Below are positions 16,411-22,543 of a DNA stretch of 22,543 nt, one piece after another (position 1 is the first letter of the stretch; each line of letters begins with the position of its first letter). Origin of the DNA: CAYOHP01 sp964403795 [NCBI: uncultured bacterium] (GTDB lineage: Bacteria > Muiribacteriota > UBA6191 > CAZXTJ01); contig CAYOHP010000102.1 in NCBI GenBank assembly GCA_964403795.1, forward strand, positions 1 through 22,543, in the 5' to 3' direction. Both the position numbers and the translations under genes were made by a program. Below the pieces are notes generated by a model. It had not been told where the DNA came from. It saw only the letters and a list, made by a program, of their open reading frames with translations, and did not search any database.

Positions 16411-18198
16411 CTAGCCTCTCGGGCCGGCCGGTGTCCCCGGTCGGGTGGGGGCGGAGGGCGCGGCCGGGGGCAAGTGTACCGTGGCCATGGCGCCGCCTTC
16501 CGGGCGGTTCGCCAGCGAGATGCGGCCGCCGTGGTCGCGCACGATCCCGTAGCAGACCGAGAGTCCGAGCCCGGTCCCCTCGCCCGGCTCCTTGGTCGTG
16601 AAGAAGGGATCGAAGACCCGGTCGAGGATGGCGGGATCGAGGCCGGGTCCGTCGTCGAGGACATGGAAGCCCGGCTCGGGTTCGGAGGCGACCACCAGCG
16701 TCACCCTGCCCCCGGGCCCGGTGGCCTGGACGGCGTTGCGGACCAGGTTCACCAGGACCTGATGGAGCAGGCCGGGGACCGCCTCGACCGGCACGGGGTG
16801 GTCCGGCTCGGAATAGCCGAGGCTCACCCGGTCGCGGGCACAGACCGGCTCGAGCAGATCGCGGCAGGTCCGGCCGACCTCGCGGAGATCGATGGCGACC
16901 CGGCTCTCGGAGGGGGCACGGGCGAAGGCCAGGAGCCGACCCACGATCCCGGCGGCCCGCTCGGCCTCGCTCTTCAGGGTGGAGGTGAGCTTCTGGGCGC
17001 GGTCCCGGTCGCCCGGGGCCTCGGCGAGCAGCTGGGCGTAGGTCGAGACGTTGCCCAGCGGGTTGTTGAGCTCGTGGGCCAATCCGGCGGCCAGGGTCCC
17101 GAGCGAGGAGAGACGGTCCTGGCGGCGCACCGCCTCGGCCAGGGCCTCGAGCCGGGTCACGTCCCGGACCGTCACCAGCCCGCCGTCGTCGAGCGGCGAG
17201 CACTCGAGGAGCACGGTGCGGTCGGGTCCGCCGCCGAGCCGGGTGGTCTCGAGGTTGGGCTCGCCCCGGCGGGCCCGGGCCAGCAGGCAGTCCTGGCGAC
17301 AGTACTCGGTATCCAGGATCGAGGCGCAGTCGCGCCCGGGGACCAGCGGGCCCTCGCCCAGGAGCTCGCGGGCCGCCGGGTTGGCGGTGGCCAGTTCCCG
17401 ACCCGGTCCGACCACCAGGACCGAGACCGGGAGGTGGGCCAGGATGGCGGCGGTGCGGGCCTGGGCTTCGCCGAGCTCCCGGGTCCGGTCGTTCACACGC
17501 GTCTCCAGCACCGACTGGTCGTCGGCCACCTGCTGGCGGTAGGCGGCCAGGCTCTTCGCCATCTCGTTGAAGGCGTCCGCCAGGACTCCCAGCTCGTCCC
17601 GGCCGGCATGCAGGACGGGGGTCCCGAAGTCCCCCCGGGAGAGCCGGACGGTGCCCTGGGAGAGGCGCTCCAGGGGACGGGTGACGAAGCCCCGGAGCGC
17701 CATGTGGACCGTGAACCCCACCAGCAGCACGGTGTCGAGCAGGGTGAGCAGGAGGAAGACCGTGGCCTCGTCGACCGCCTCCCGGACCCGGGTGGTGCGG
17801 AGACCGAGTTCCACCGATCCCAGCGGGAAGCCCTGGCGGGAGACGAACTCCCGGTAGTGGAATGCCGGTCCGGCGCGCTCGGGGGAGGTGGGGGACTCGG
17901 CCAGCAGCCGACCGGCTGCGTCGGTGATCCGGATGAGCTGCACGTCCTGGTCCTCGCGGAAGATCCGCACCGCCAGTTCGGACAGGGCTCCCGAGCGCTC
18001 TGTTAGGATCGCTTCGGAGGTGGTCGCGGCCAGTCCCGCCAGGATCGCCCGGGCCCTCCGGTCGAGGGCCTCCTCGAGGCTGGACCGGCGCCCGTGGAGC
18101 GCGTAGGCGCCGGCTCCCGAGAGGGCGAGCAGCAGGGCCAGGACCACGAGCAGCATGACCTTGTCGTGGATCGGGAGCTTGACGGCGCGGGGAGGCAC
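16411..18198 (-). CDS. Membrane sensor histidine kinase (HAMP-PAS-HisKA-HATPase)
   Basis: The 595-residue kinase pairs with the downstream NtrC-type regulator (5-base gap). It has TM1 (about 14-32), a periplasmic sensor of about 110 residues, TM2 (about 147-168), HAMP (about 170-225, with RPLERLSQG and DELGVLADAFNEM), and a PAS domain (about 245-350). The HisKA domain has phospho-acceptor His375 in GLAHELNNPLG. The ATPase domain has N box NLVRNAVQA, G1 DDGPGLDP and G2 GTGLGLSV. The PAS domain holds three close cysteines (291, 300, 304), a possible redox or metal site. The GTG at 18198 is chosen because it gives a short charged lead (KLPIHDK) before TM1. An ATG at 18156 would start inside TM1. 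With GTG the gene overlaps the divergent gene at 18155 by 44 bases. Confidence 0.95.
   Translation of the reverse strand: MPPRAVKLPIHDKVMLLVVLALLLALSGAGAYALHGRRSSLEEALDRRARAILAGLAATTSEAILTERSGALSELAVRIFREDQDVQLIRITDAAGRLLAESPTSPERAGPAFHYREFVSRQGFPLGSVELGLRTTRVREAVDEATVFLLLTLLDTVLLVGFTVHMALRGFVTRPLERLSQGTVRLSRGDFGTPVLHAGRDELGVLADAFNEMAKSLAAYRQQVADDQSVLETRVNDRTRELGEAQARTAAILAHLPVSVLVVGPGRELATANPAARELLGEGPLVPGRDCASILDTEYCRQDCLLARARRGEPNLETTRLGGGPDRTVLLECSPLDDGGLVTVRDVTRLEALAEAVRRQDRLSSLGTLAAGLAHELNNPLGNVSTYAQLLAEAPGDRDRAQKLTSTLKSEAERAAGIVGRLLAFARAPSESRVAIDLREVGRTCRDLLEPVCARDRVSLGYSEPDHPVPVEAVPGLLHQVLVNLVRNAVQATGPGGRVTLVVASEPEPGFHVLDDGPGLDPAILDRVFDPFFTTKEPGEGTGLGLSVCYGIVRDHGGRISLANRPEGGAMATVHLPPAAPSAPTRPGTPAGPRG
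16415..16420 (-). promoter_or_regulatory. Ribosome binding site for the TTG-started response regulator
   Basis: GAGAGG on the minus strand lies 9 bases before the TTG at 16405 and overlaps the last codons of the histidine-kinase gene. This fits translational coupling of sensor and regulator. Confidence 0.65.
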
Positions 18199-19114
18199 GT
18201 CCGCGAGAGTAGCCCTGGGAGCCTGCCTGGCGCTCGCGGTGGGCCCCGTACGGGGCGAGGAGGCGCTGCTCTCGGTGCGCCTGAGGGCCGCCCTCGACCG
18301 CCTGTTCCAGGCCCCGGAGAAGATCCTCGAGATCGGGATCAAGGCGCCCCCCAAGGAGGTGGAGGAGTCCCGGGCCGAGCTCCGGCGGTTCTTCCGGGGG
18401 GCCCGGCTCCGATCCATCGACGTGCCCTTCCCCTCGGCGGTGGCGGCCCTGGCCGCCGCCAGCTCCGCGGCCGCAAGCTCCGCCGCCAGCTCCGTCGACC
18501 CGGGCCCGGCCGAGGGGGCGGTCCCGGTGGACGAGGGTCCGCACGGTCCGGGGATCCCGGGCGGACCCGACCGGTCCGGCCGATTCGAGGCGGTGGAGGT
18601 CGAGTTCGAGGGTCTCACCCTGATGAAGCTCCGCATCGACCGGGCCGGGTTCACGCTCCGGGGCCTGGAGGTGGACCCCGAGCCCCTGGCCCGACGGGGC
18701 GAGCTCCGGATCCTGGGGCTGGACTCGATCGACATGCGCTTCCGGGTCGAGGACAAGGATCTGGACCTGGTCTCCGACGGGTACCGGGTCACGGTGACGC
18801 CCGGGCGATTCACCATCACCGGCAAGCGGAAGCTCCTGGTGCTCCCGATCGGGTTCGTGGCCTCGGGCCTGCTCCGGTTCACGCCCCGGGGCCAGATCCA
18901 CTTCCATGACCGCTCGCTCACCCTGGCCGGGCTCCCGCTCCCGGCCCTGTTCCGCAGAGCCCTGCGAGGTCGGATCAACCCGATCTTCGATATGGAGAGC
19001 TACCTGGGGGCGGCCGGCGAGGTGGTGGAGATCCGATTCCGGGACATCCGCCACCTCGAGGGGGCACTGGAGCTCACCGCCGAGGCCAAGGTGGGCCTCG
19101 AGAACCGGGGATGA
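18155..19114 (+). CDS. Secreted LmeA/DUF2993-like protein
   Basis: The 319-residue product has a hydrophobic signal segment (VALGACLALAVGPVRG) after a long n-region. About 60 residues of charged and Ala/Ser-rich sequence follow. From about residue 145 a long beta-rich domain begins (FEAVEVEFEGLTLMKLRI, then LDSIDMRFRVEDKDLD, then FTITGKRKLLVLPIG). This strand order, with 'l.p.l' and 'lnPifd' segments near the end, matches LmeA-like (DUF2993) proteins, which bind phospholipids or mannolipids in other bacteria. The match is judged by eye. The start is uncertain: ATG at 18155 (used here) overlaps the divergent kinase gene, and TTG at 18179 is the nearest alternative. A role in envelope lipid handling is inference. 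A promoter for this gene would lie inside the kinase coding region. Confidence 0.75.
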   Translation: MTLSWIGSLTARGGTSARVALGACLALAVGPVRGEEALLSVRLRAALDRLFQAPEKILEIGIKAPPKEVEESRAELRRFFRGARLRSIDVPFPSAVAALAAASSAAASSAASSVDPGPAEGAVPVDEGPHGPGIPGGPDRSGRFEAVEVEFEGLTLMKLRIDRAGFTLRGLEVDPEPLARRGELRILGLDSIDMRFRVEDKDLDLVSDGYRVTVTPGRFTITGKRKLLVLPIGFVASGLLRFTPRGQIHFHDRSLTLAGLPLPALFRRALRGRINPIFDMESYLGAAGEVVEIRFRDIRHLEGALELTAEAKVGLENRG

Positions 19115-19145
19115 TCGGCCGGGCGCGAGACCTGCGGATCCACCC

Positions 19146-19173
19146 TTGACGGGCGTCGCCTCGTCCTTAGGAT
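19146..19173 (+). promoter_or_regulatory. Sigma-70-type promoter for the 19261-20067 gene
   Basis: TTGACG (19146-19151), a 16-base spacer and TAGGAT (19168-19173) give good -35 and -10 matches. Transcription would start near 19180, giving a leader of about 80 bases before the ATG at 19261. It separates this gene from the one ending at 19114. Confidence 0.7.
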
Positions 19174-19198
19174 GCGGGAAGCTCCCGGGGGACGGTGT

Positions 19199-19215
19199 CC
19201 GGATCCGGGTCGGTG
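19199..19215 (+). repeat. 17-bp direct repeat, copy 1
   Basis: CCGGATCCGGGTCGGTG lies in the leader of the 19261 gene, 45-62 bases before its ATG. The same 17 bases occur at 20120-20136 before coaX. Confidence 0.8.
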
Positions 19216-19260
19216 ACGACCCTTCCGGCACGGACCCGCGGAGCGCGACCAGGAGAGCCG

Positions 19261-20067
19261 ATGCCGATTCGTCTCCGCCGCCGCGCCAAGCGCCTCGCCC
19301 TGGGAGTCCTGGCACTCCTGGCGGGGACCGGCGGGTGGGCGGCCGAGTCCCTCTCCGGCAGGATCTTCCTGGGGCCCGGCCTGGCCCTCTTCCTGGAGCG
19401 GGACGAGAGCCTGTTCGTCGCCATGCTGCGGTCCCTCTCGCTGGTCTCCGGCGAGACCGAGACGGTCGACCTGACCGCCATGATGATCTCCCGCAACCAG
19501 CTCTTCCTGGGCGCCGACCGGTCCGTCTACCTGCGCGATCCGGGACAGGGAACCCTGCATCCGGTGGGGCGCTGGCTCTCGCCGCGGCGGATCGAGCTGG
19601 CCGCCGGGGTCCGCCTGGAGGCCTCCCGGAGCCCGACCGAGGTGTTCGAGGGCATGCAGGTCGATACCCTGAAGGTCCGGTCCGCTTCGGGCCTGCCGCC
19701 GGCCGTGGAGGGAGCCGAGCCCGCCGACTTCGGGTTCTGGCTCGGGGAGCTCGACCGGATCTACGTGCCGGGCGCCATGACCCGGGCCGAGGAGACCGAC
19801 GCTGCCCTCCTGTTCCGGGCCCTGACCGGTGCGCTGCCCGGCGGGCCCCAACCGAGCGCCGCCCAGGGCGAGAACCTGAAGCGCCTCCGGGACTGGATCG
19901 AGGGCCATCCCTACGACGACAAGCTGGCCGCGGCCCGGCTGGTCGACGAGAGCCTGCGTCGGCTGCGCGGCCAGGCGCTGCACGGCGAGGACCCCGAGGG
20001 GCGGGCGGTGCTGCGCTCCCTGATCGGGTACTTCGAGGCCCTGGAGCAGAGGGTCCATGGACGCTGA
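19261..20067 (+). CDS. Secreted protein of unknown function
   Basis: The 268-residue protein has a classical signal peptide: MPIRLRRRAKR, then hydrophobic LALGVLALLAG, cleavage after WAA near residue 28. The mature part begins with a beta-looking region (SLSGRIFLGPGLALFLERDE, then LVSGETETVDLTAMM). The second half is more helical and charged, with LKRLRDWIEG near residue 205 and LRSLIGYFEALEQRV at the end. I recognise no family and see no cysteine in the mature part. The ATG at 19261 has AGGAGA eight bases upstream and is preferred to the longer in-frame start near 19195. A sigma-70-type promoter lies about 90 bases upstream. It stands between the LmeA-like gene and coaX on the same strand; no functional link is evident. 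Confidence 0.8.
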   Translation: MPIRLRRRAKRLALGVLALLAGTGGWAAESLSGRIFLGPGLALFLERDESLFVAMLRSLSLVSGETETVDLTAMMISRNQLFLGADRSVYLRDPGQGTLHPVGRWLSPRRIELAAGVRLEASRSPTEVFEGMQVDTLKVRSASGLPPAVEGAEPADFGFWLGELDRIYVPGAMTRAEETDAALLFRALTGALPGGPQPSAAQGENLKRLRDWIEGHPYDDKLAAARLVDESLRRLRGQALHGEDPEGRAVLRSLIGYFEALEQRVHGR

Positions 20068-20119
20068 CTCGAGTTAGCCTGCGGCTCGGCCGGGTGTGAC
20101 CACAAGCCCCCGTCCCGGC

Positions 20120-20136
20120 CCGGATCCGGGTCGGTG
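20120..20136 (+). repeat. 17-bp direct repeat, copy 2, overlapping a 12-bp palindrome
   Basis: CCGGATCCGGGTCGGTG is identical to 19199-19215 and lies 51-67 bases before the coaX ATG. The perfect palindrome CCCGGATCCGGG (20119-20130) overlaps it; at copy 1 the outer base differs. Confidence 0.8.
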
Positions 20137-20186
20137 CCGGACCGATTGGGATCGCGGGACCGCCCCGGCCTACGCTCGGGAGCGCC

Positions 20187-20963
20187 ATGTTCCTCGCCAT
20201 CGATGTCGGCAACACCCACACCGGTCTCGGTCTCTTCGCCGGCGGTCGTCTGGTGCGCACCGCCAAGATCCGCACCGTGAGGGAGGCCACCCCGGACGAG
20301 CTCGGGGTCCTGGTCGAGGGCGTGCTGGCGGCGGAAGGGGGGAGGGCCGGCCTCTCGGGCGCTGCCCTCGCCTCGGTGGTGCCGCCGGTGGAGCCGGCCT
20401 GGGACCGCTACCTGGCGGGTCTGGCCTGGCACAAGGTCGACCACCGCAGTCCCCTGGCCTTCGACCTCGACGTGCCGCGGCCCGAGACGGTGGGGCCGGA
20501 CCGGCTGGTCGATGCCGAGGCCGGGCTGGCCCTGGCCGGACCTCCCCTGATCCTGGTCGACCTGGGGACCGCCCTCACCGTGTGTGCGGTGGCCCCGGGT
20601 CCGGAGCGACCGCGCTGGATCGGAGGGGCCATCGCCCCCGGCATCGACACCGCCGCCGAGGGGCTCTACGCCCGGGCGGCCAGGCTCCGGTCGGTCCCGC
20701 TGGAACTCCCTCCCCGGGCGATCGGGAGGACCACCGAGGAGAACCTCCAGAGCGGGCTCCTGTTCGGGTTCGCGGGCCTGATCGATGGTCTGGTCGAGCG
20801 GTTCCGGGGGGAACTGGCGGCGCCGGAGGCGACCGTGCTGGCCACCGGGGGCGGGGTGGGACGGATCGTCCCGGCGCTCCGGACCTCGGTGCGGGTCGAG
20901 CCCTACCTGACCCTGGAAGGCCTGCGCCGGGTGGCCGCCCGGGTGGGGATCCCCGGGGCATGA
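20187..20963 (+). CDS. coaX: Type III pantothenate kinase (CoaX)
   Basis: CoaX phosphorylates pantothenate with ATP, the first step of coenzyme A synthesis, in the cytoplasm. The 258-residue length is normal for the family. Its ASKHA-fold motifs are all present: DVGNTHTGLG at 6-15 (phosphate 1), PETVGPDRLVDAEAG around 99-113 (pantothenate site), DLGTALTV at 125-132, GGAIAPGI at 146-153, and ENLQSGLLFG around 185-194. The ATG at 20187 is preceded by GGGAG. The last bases overlap the coaBC start as ATGA, so the two genes are translationally coupled. A weak promoter-like TTGGGA/TACGCT pair lies immediately upstream (spacer 19), and a shared 17-bp element lies 51-67 bases upstream; neither is proven. 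Confidence 0.96.
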   Translation: MFLAIDVGNTHTGLGLFAGGRLVRTAKIRTVREATPDELGVLVEGVLAAEGGRAGLSGAALASVVPPVEPAWDRYLAGLAWHKVDHRSPLAFDLDVPRPETVGPDRLVDAEAGLALAGPPLILVDLGTALTVCAVAPGPERPRWIGGAIAPGIDTAAEGLYARAARLRSVPLELPPRAIGRTTEENLQSGLLFGFAGLIDGLVERFRGELAAPEATVLATGGGVGRIVPALRTSVRVEPYLTLEGLRRVAARVGIPGA

Positions 20964-22195
20964 GCGCTCACGTGCTGCTGATCGTCACCGGAGGGATCGC
21001 CGCCTACAAGGCGGCGGCGCTCACCCGGCTGCTGGTCACGTCCGGGTACCGGGTGCGGGTGGTCATGACCGAGGCCGGGGCGAAGTTCGTGACCCCGCTG
21101 ACCTTCGAGGCGCTCACCGGGGAGCCCTGCTTCGGGTCGCTGTGGGAGCCGCGCCTCGGTTCCATGGAGCACATCGATCTGGCCCGCTGGGCCGATCTGG
21201 TGGTGGTGGCGCCGGCTACCGCCGACTTCCTGGCCCGCATGGCGGCGGGGATGGGTGACGAGCTGGCCACCACCCTGCTGCTCGCCGCCGAGGTCCCGGT
21301 GCTGGTGGCGCCCGCCATGAATCCCTCGATGTGGGCCCACGCCGCCACCCGGGAGAACATGGCGAAGCTGGAGGCCCGGGGAGTCGCGAGGATCGGGCCG
21401 GGCTCGGGGGATACCGCTTGCCGCGAGCCGGGGGAAGGCCGCATGGCCGAGCCCGAGGCCATCCTCGAGGCGGTGGCGCGCCGGTTGTCGCCCGGGGCGG
21501 GGGCCGCGACCGAGGCGGGGGCGGCACGCCCGGCACCGGCAGGCCGCGACCTGGCCGGGCGCAGGGTCCTGATCACGGGCGGGCCCACCCGGGAGTTCCT
21601 GGATCCGGCCCGCTTCCTCTCGAACCCCTCGACCGGGAGGATGGCCTTCGCCCTGGCCGAGGAGGCCCGCGACCGGGGCGCCGCGGTGACCTTGGTCCTG
21701 GGACCGGTCGAGGCCTCGCCTCCCGTCGGGGTCCGGGTGGTCCCGGTGGTGTCGGCGGCCGAGATGCATGCCGCGGTCATGGGCGAGGTGGGGACCGCCG
21801 ACGTGTTCGTGGCGGCGGCTGCGGTGGCCGACTGGACCCCCCGGGTGGTCTCGCCCGAGAAGGAGCCGAAGTCCGAGGGTCCGATCTCGGTCGAGCTGGT
21901 GCGGACCCGGGACATCCTGGCCGAGGTGGCGGCGGGCCGCCGGGCGGGCCTGGTGGTGGTGGGCTTCGCGGCCCAGACCGGGGACGTGCTCGGGCTCGGC
22001 CTCGCCAAGATGCGGCGCAAGGGCGCCGACCTCATGCTGGTCAACGAGATCGGGCGGGAGGGCACGGGTTTCGGGGCCGAGGCGACCCGGGCCGCCCTGC
22101 TGGAGGCGGGTCGCCCGCTCCCGGAGCTGGTCAGCCGCCCCAAGCGGGAGCTGGCGAAGGAACTCTTCGACCGGGTGGCGGCCCGCCTGGGGTAG
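20960..22195 (+). CDS. coaBC: Bifunctional phosphopantothenoylcysteine synthetase/decarboxylase (CoaBC)
   Basis: CoaBC joins cysteine to 4'-phosphopantothenate (CTP-dependent) and decarboxylates the product to 4'-phosphopantetheine. The 411-residue length is normal. The N-terminal FMN-binding decarboxylase (about 1-180) shows TGGIAAYK, catalytic His71 in SMEHIDLARWAD, PAMNPSMW (Asn121), and the Cys154 flap DTACREPGEGRM. The C-terminal synthetase (about 198-411) shows GGPTREFLDPARF, SNPSTGRM, AAAVADW and the VNEIG segment. The linker (about 176-197) is Ala/Pro-rich. The ATG at 20960 overlaps the coaX stop (ATGA), so the pair forms one operon. CoaX and CoaBC carry out steps 1-3 of the pathway. 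The next gene begins 75 bases later on the same strand. Confidence 0.96.
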   Translation: MSAHVLLIVTGGIAAYKAAALTRLLVTSGYRVRVVMTEAGAKFVTPLTFEALTGEPCFGSLWEPRLGSMEHIDLARWADLVVVAPATADFLARMAAGMGDELATTLLLAAEVPVLVAPAMNPSMWAHAATRENMAKLEARGVARIGPGSGDTACREPGEGRMAEPEAILEAVARRLSPGAGAATEAGAARPAPAGRDLAGRRVLITGGPTREFLDPARFLSNPSTGRMAFALAEEARDRGAAVTLVLGPVEASPPVGVRVVPVVSAAEMHAAVMGEVGTADVFVAAAAVADWTPRVVSPEKEPKSEGPISVELVRTRDILAEVAAGRRAGLVVVGFAAQTGDVLGLGLAKMRRKGADLMLVNEIGREGTGFGAEATRAALLEAGRPLPELVSRPKRELAKELFDRVAARLG

Positions 22196-22256
22196 GAGCC
22201 TGTCGCGCATGGGTGCCTGGCTCCAGGCGAGGGGGCTGCGGGGGTACCCTGGGAGC

Positions 22257-22263
22257 GGAGAGG
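22257..22263 (+). promoter_or_regulatory. Ribosome binding site that fixes the TTG start at 22271
   Basis: GGAGAGG lies 7 bases before the TTG and matches the anti-Shine-Dalgarno well. The ATG at 22209 is in another frame and cannot start this gene. Confidence 0.75.
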
Positions 22264-22270
22264 CACGACC

Positions 22271-22543
22271 TTGGAGATCGAGGGCTCGCGGTTCCCGGGA
22301 CGCTGGTGGCATCGACTGGAGGACGGCCGGATCCAGTGCGACCTCTGCCCCCGGTTCTGCCGGATCCCCGAGGGGACCCGCGGGGCCTGCTTCGTCCGGG
22401 CCAATGTCGGCGGCTCGATGGTGTTGACGACCTACGGGCGCTCCAGCGGCTTCTGCGTCGACCCCATCGAGAAGAAGCCCTTCCACCACTTCTACCCCGG
22501 CTCGGCGGTGCTCTCCTTCGGGACGGCCGGCTGCAACCTGATG
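22271..22543 (+). CDS. amrS: AmmeMemoRadiSam-type radical SAM enzyme, 5' part only
   Basis: Only the first 91 codons are in the window. They show the N-terminal cysteine pattern of this radical SAM group, C23-x2-C26-x3-C30 and C40 (IQCDLCPRFC, GACFVR). Then come TYGRSSGFC, DPIEKKPFHHFYPGS and LSFGTAGCNLM, where Cys88 is the first Cys of the CxxxCxxC iron-sulfur motif. The sequence ends just before the second Cys. Relatives are related to pyruvate formate-lyase activating enzymes. They are usually encoded with AMMECR1 and Memo-like proteins, which would be expected to the right if the system is complete. The biological reaction is not well defined. The TTG at 22271 is chosen for the strong GGAGAGG site before it. 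The link to coaBC may be only positional. Symbol by family usage. Confidence 0.9.
   Translation, partial: MEIEGSRFPGRWWHRLEDGRIQCDLCPRFCRIPEGTRGACFVRANVGGSMVLTTYGRSSGFCVDPIEKKPFHHFYPGSAVLSFGTAGCNLM

Noticed and set aside
19311-19335. Sigma-54 -24/-12 promoter starting with TGGCAC
   Set aside because: The required TTGC-like -12 element is not at the right distance, and the site is inside a coding sequence.
16406-20290. Extension of the response-regulator frame far upstream through the histidine kinase and beyond
   Set aside because: Low-complexity Arg/Pro/Gly translation; the receiver domain begins just after the TTG at 16405, and the kinase occupies another frame with full motifs.
22215-22228. 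Palindrome GCCTGG-CT-CCAGGC after coaBC as a terminator
   Set aside because: The loop is only two bases, there is no T-run, and the following gene on the same strand starts 43 bases later; not enough to call it.

Overview
This window is uniformly GC-rich DNA (very high G/C at third codon positions) from a bacterium with a complex envelope and elaborate signalling. It carries two membrane-anchored Ser/Thr kinases of the Hanks type, one of them a kinase/FGE-like/beta-propeller composite, plus a sigma-54-activating two-component pair and many secreted proteins. This mix is typical of Planctomycetota, Myxococcota, Acidobacteriota and related uncultured phyla. No rRNA or other marker allows a firmer placement. 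Shine-Dalgarno motifs precede many starts, and GTG and TTG starts appear to be used.

Layout from left to right. (1) Bases 1-348: a gene-poor edge with a perfect compound hairpin and a minus-strand intrinsic terminator. (2) 349-4295, minus strand: a three-gene run of solute-binding lipoprotein, secreted alpha-helical repeat protein and small secreted protein, ending at that terminator. (3) 4388-5438, minus strand: a gene for an uncharacterised two-TM protein with a Pro/Tyr-rich tail, driven by a near-consensus sigma-70 promoter and followed by a long hairpin. (4) 5435-10281: a receptor-like Ser/Thr kinase (minus), divergent from a secreted subtilase (plus). The subtilase tail contains an 89-bp tandem repeat and overlaps the end of a convergent secreted-protein gene (minus). 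(5) 10362-14772: the large kinase/FGE-like/propeller protein (plus), convergent with and overlapping a sigma-70-family factor (minus). (6) 15002-18198, minus strand: an NtrC-type response regulator and its PAS/HAMP histidine kinase. (7) 18155-20067, plus strand: two secreted proteins, the first resembling LmeA/DUF2993. (8) 20187-22543, plus strand: coaX and coaBC (coenzyme A synthesis, translationally coupled), then the start of an AmmeMemoRadiSam-type radical SAM gene cut by the window end.

How the genes fit together: the right end is housekeeping metabolism. The centre is dominated by envelope sensing and output (two transmembrane kinases, a secreted protease, a sigma factor and a histidine kinase/regulator pair), which may form a loosely linked signalling neighbourhood, though nothing here proves a shared pathway. 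The most unusual items are the repeat that has become part of the subtilase C-terminus, the possible relative of that repeat at the left edge, the kinase with a cysteine-less FGE-like domain and beta-propeller, and the apparently highly expressed unknown membrane protein. No tRNA, rRNA, CRISPR array or insertion sequence was recognised.
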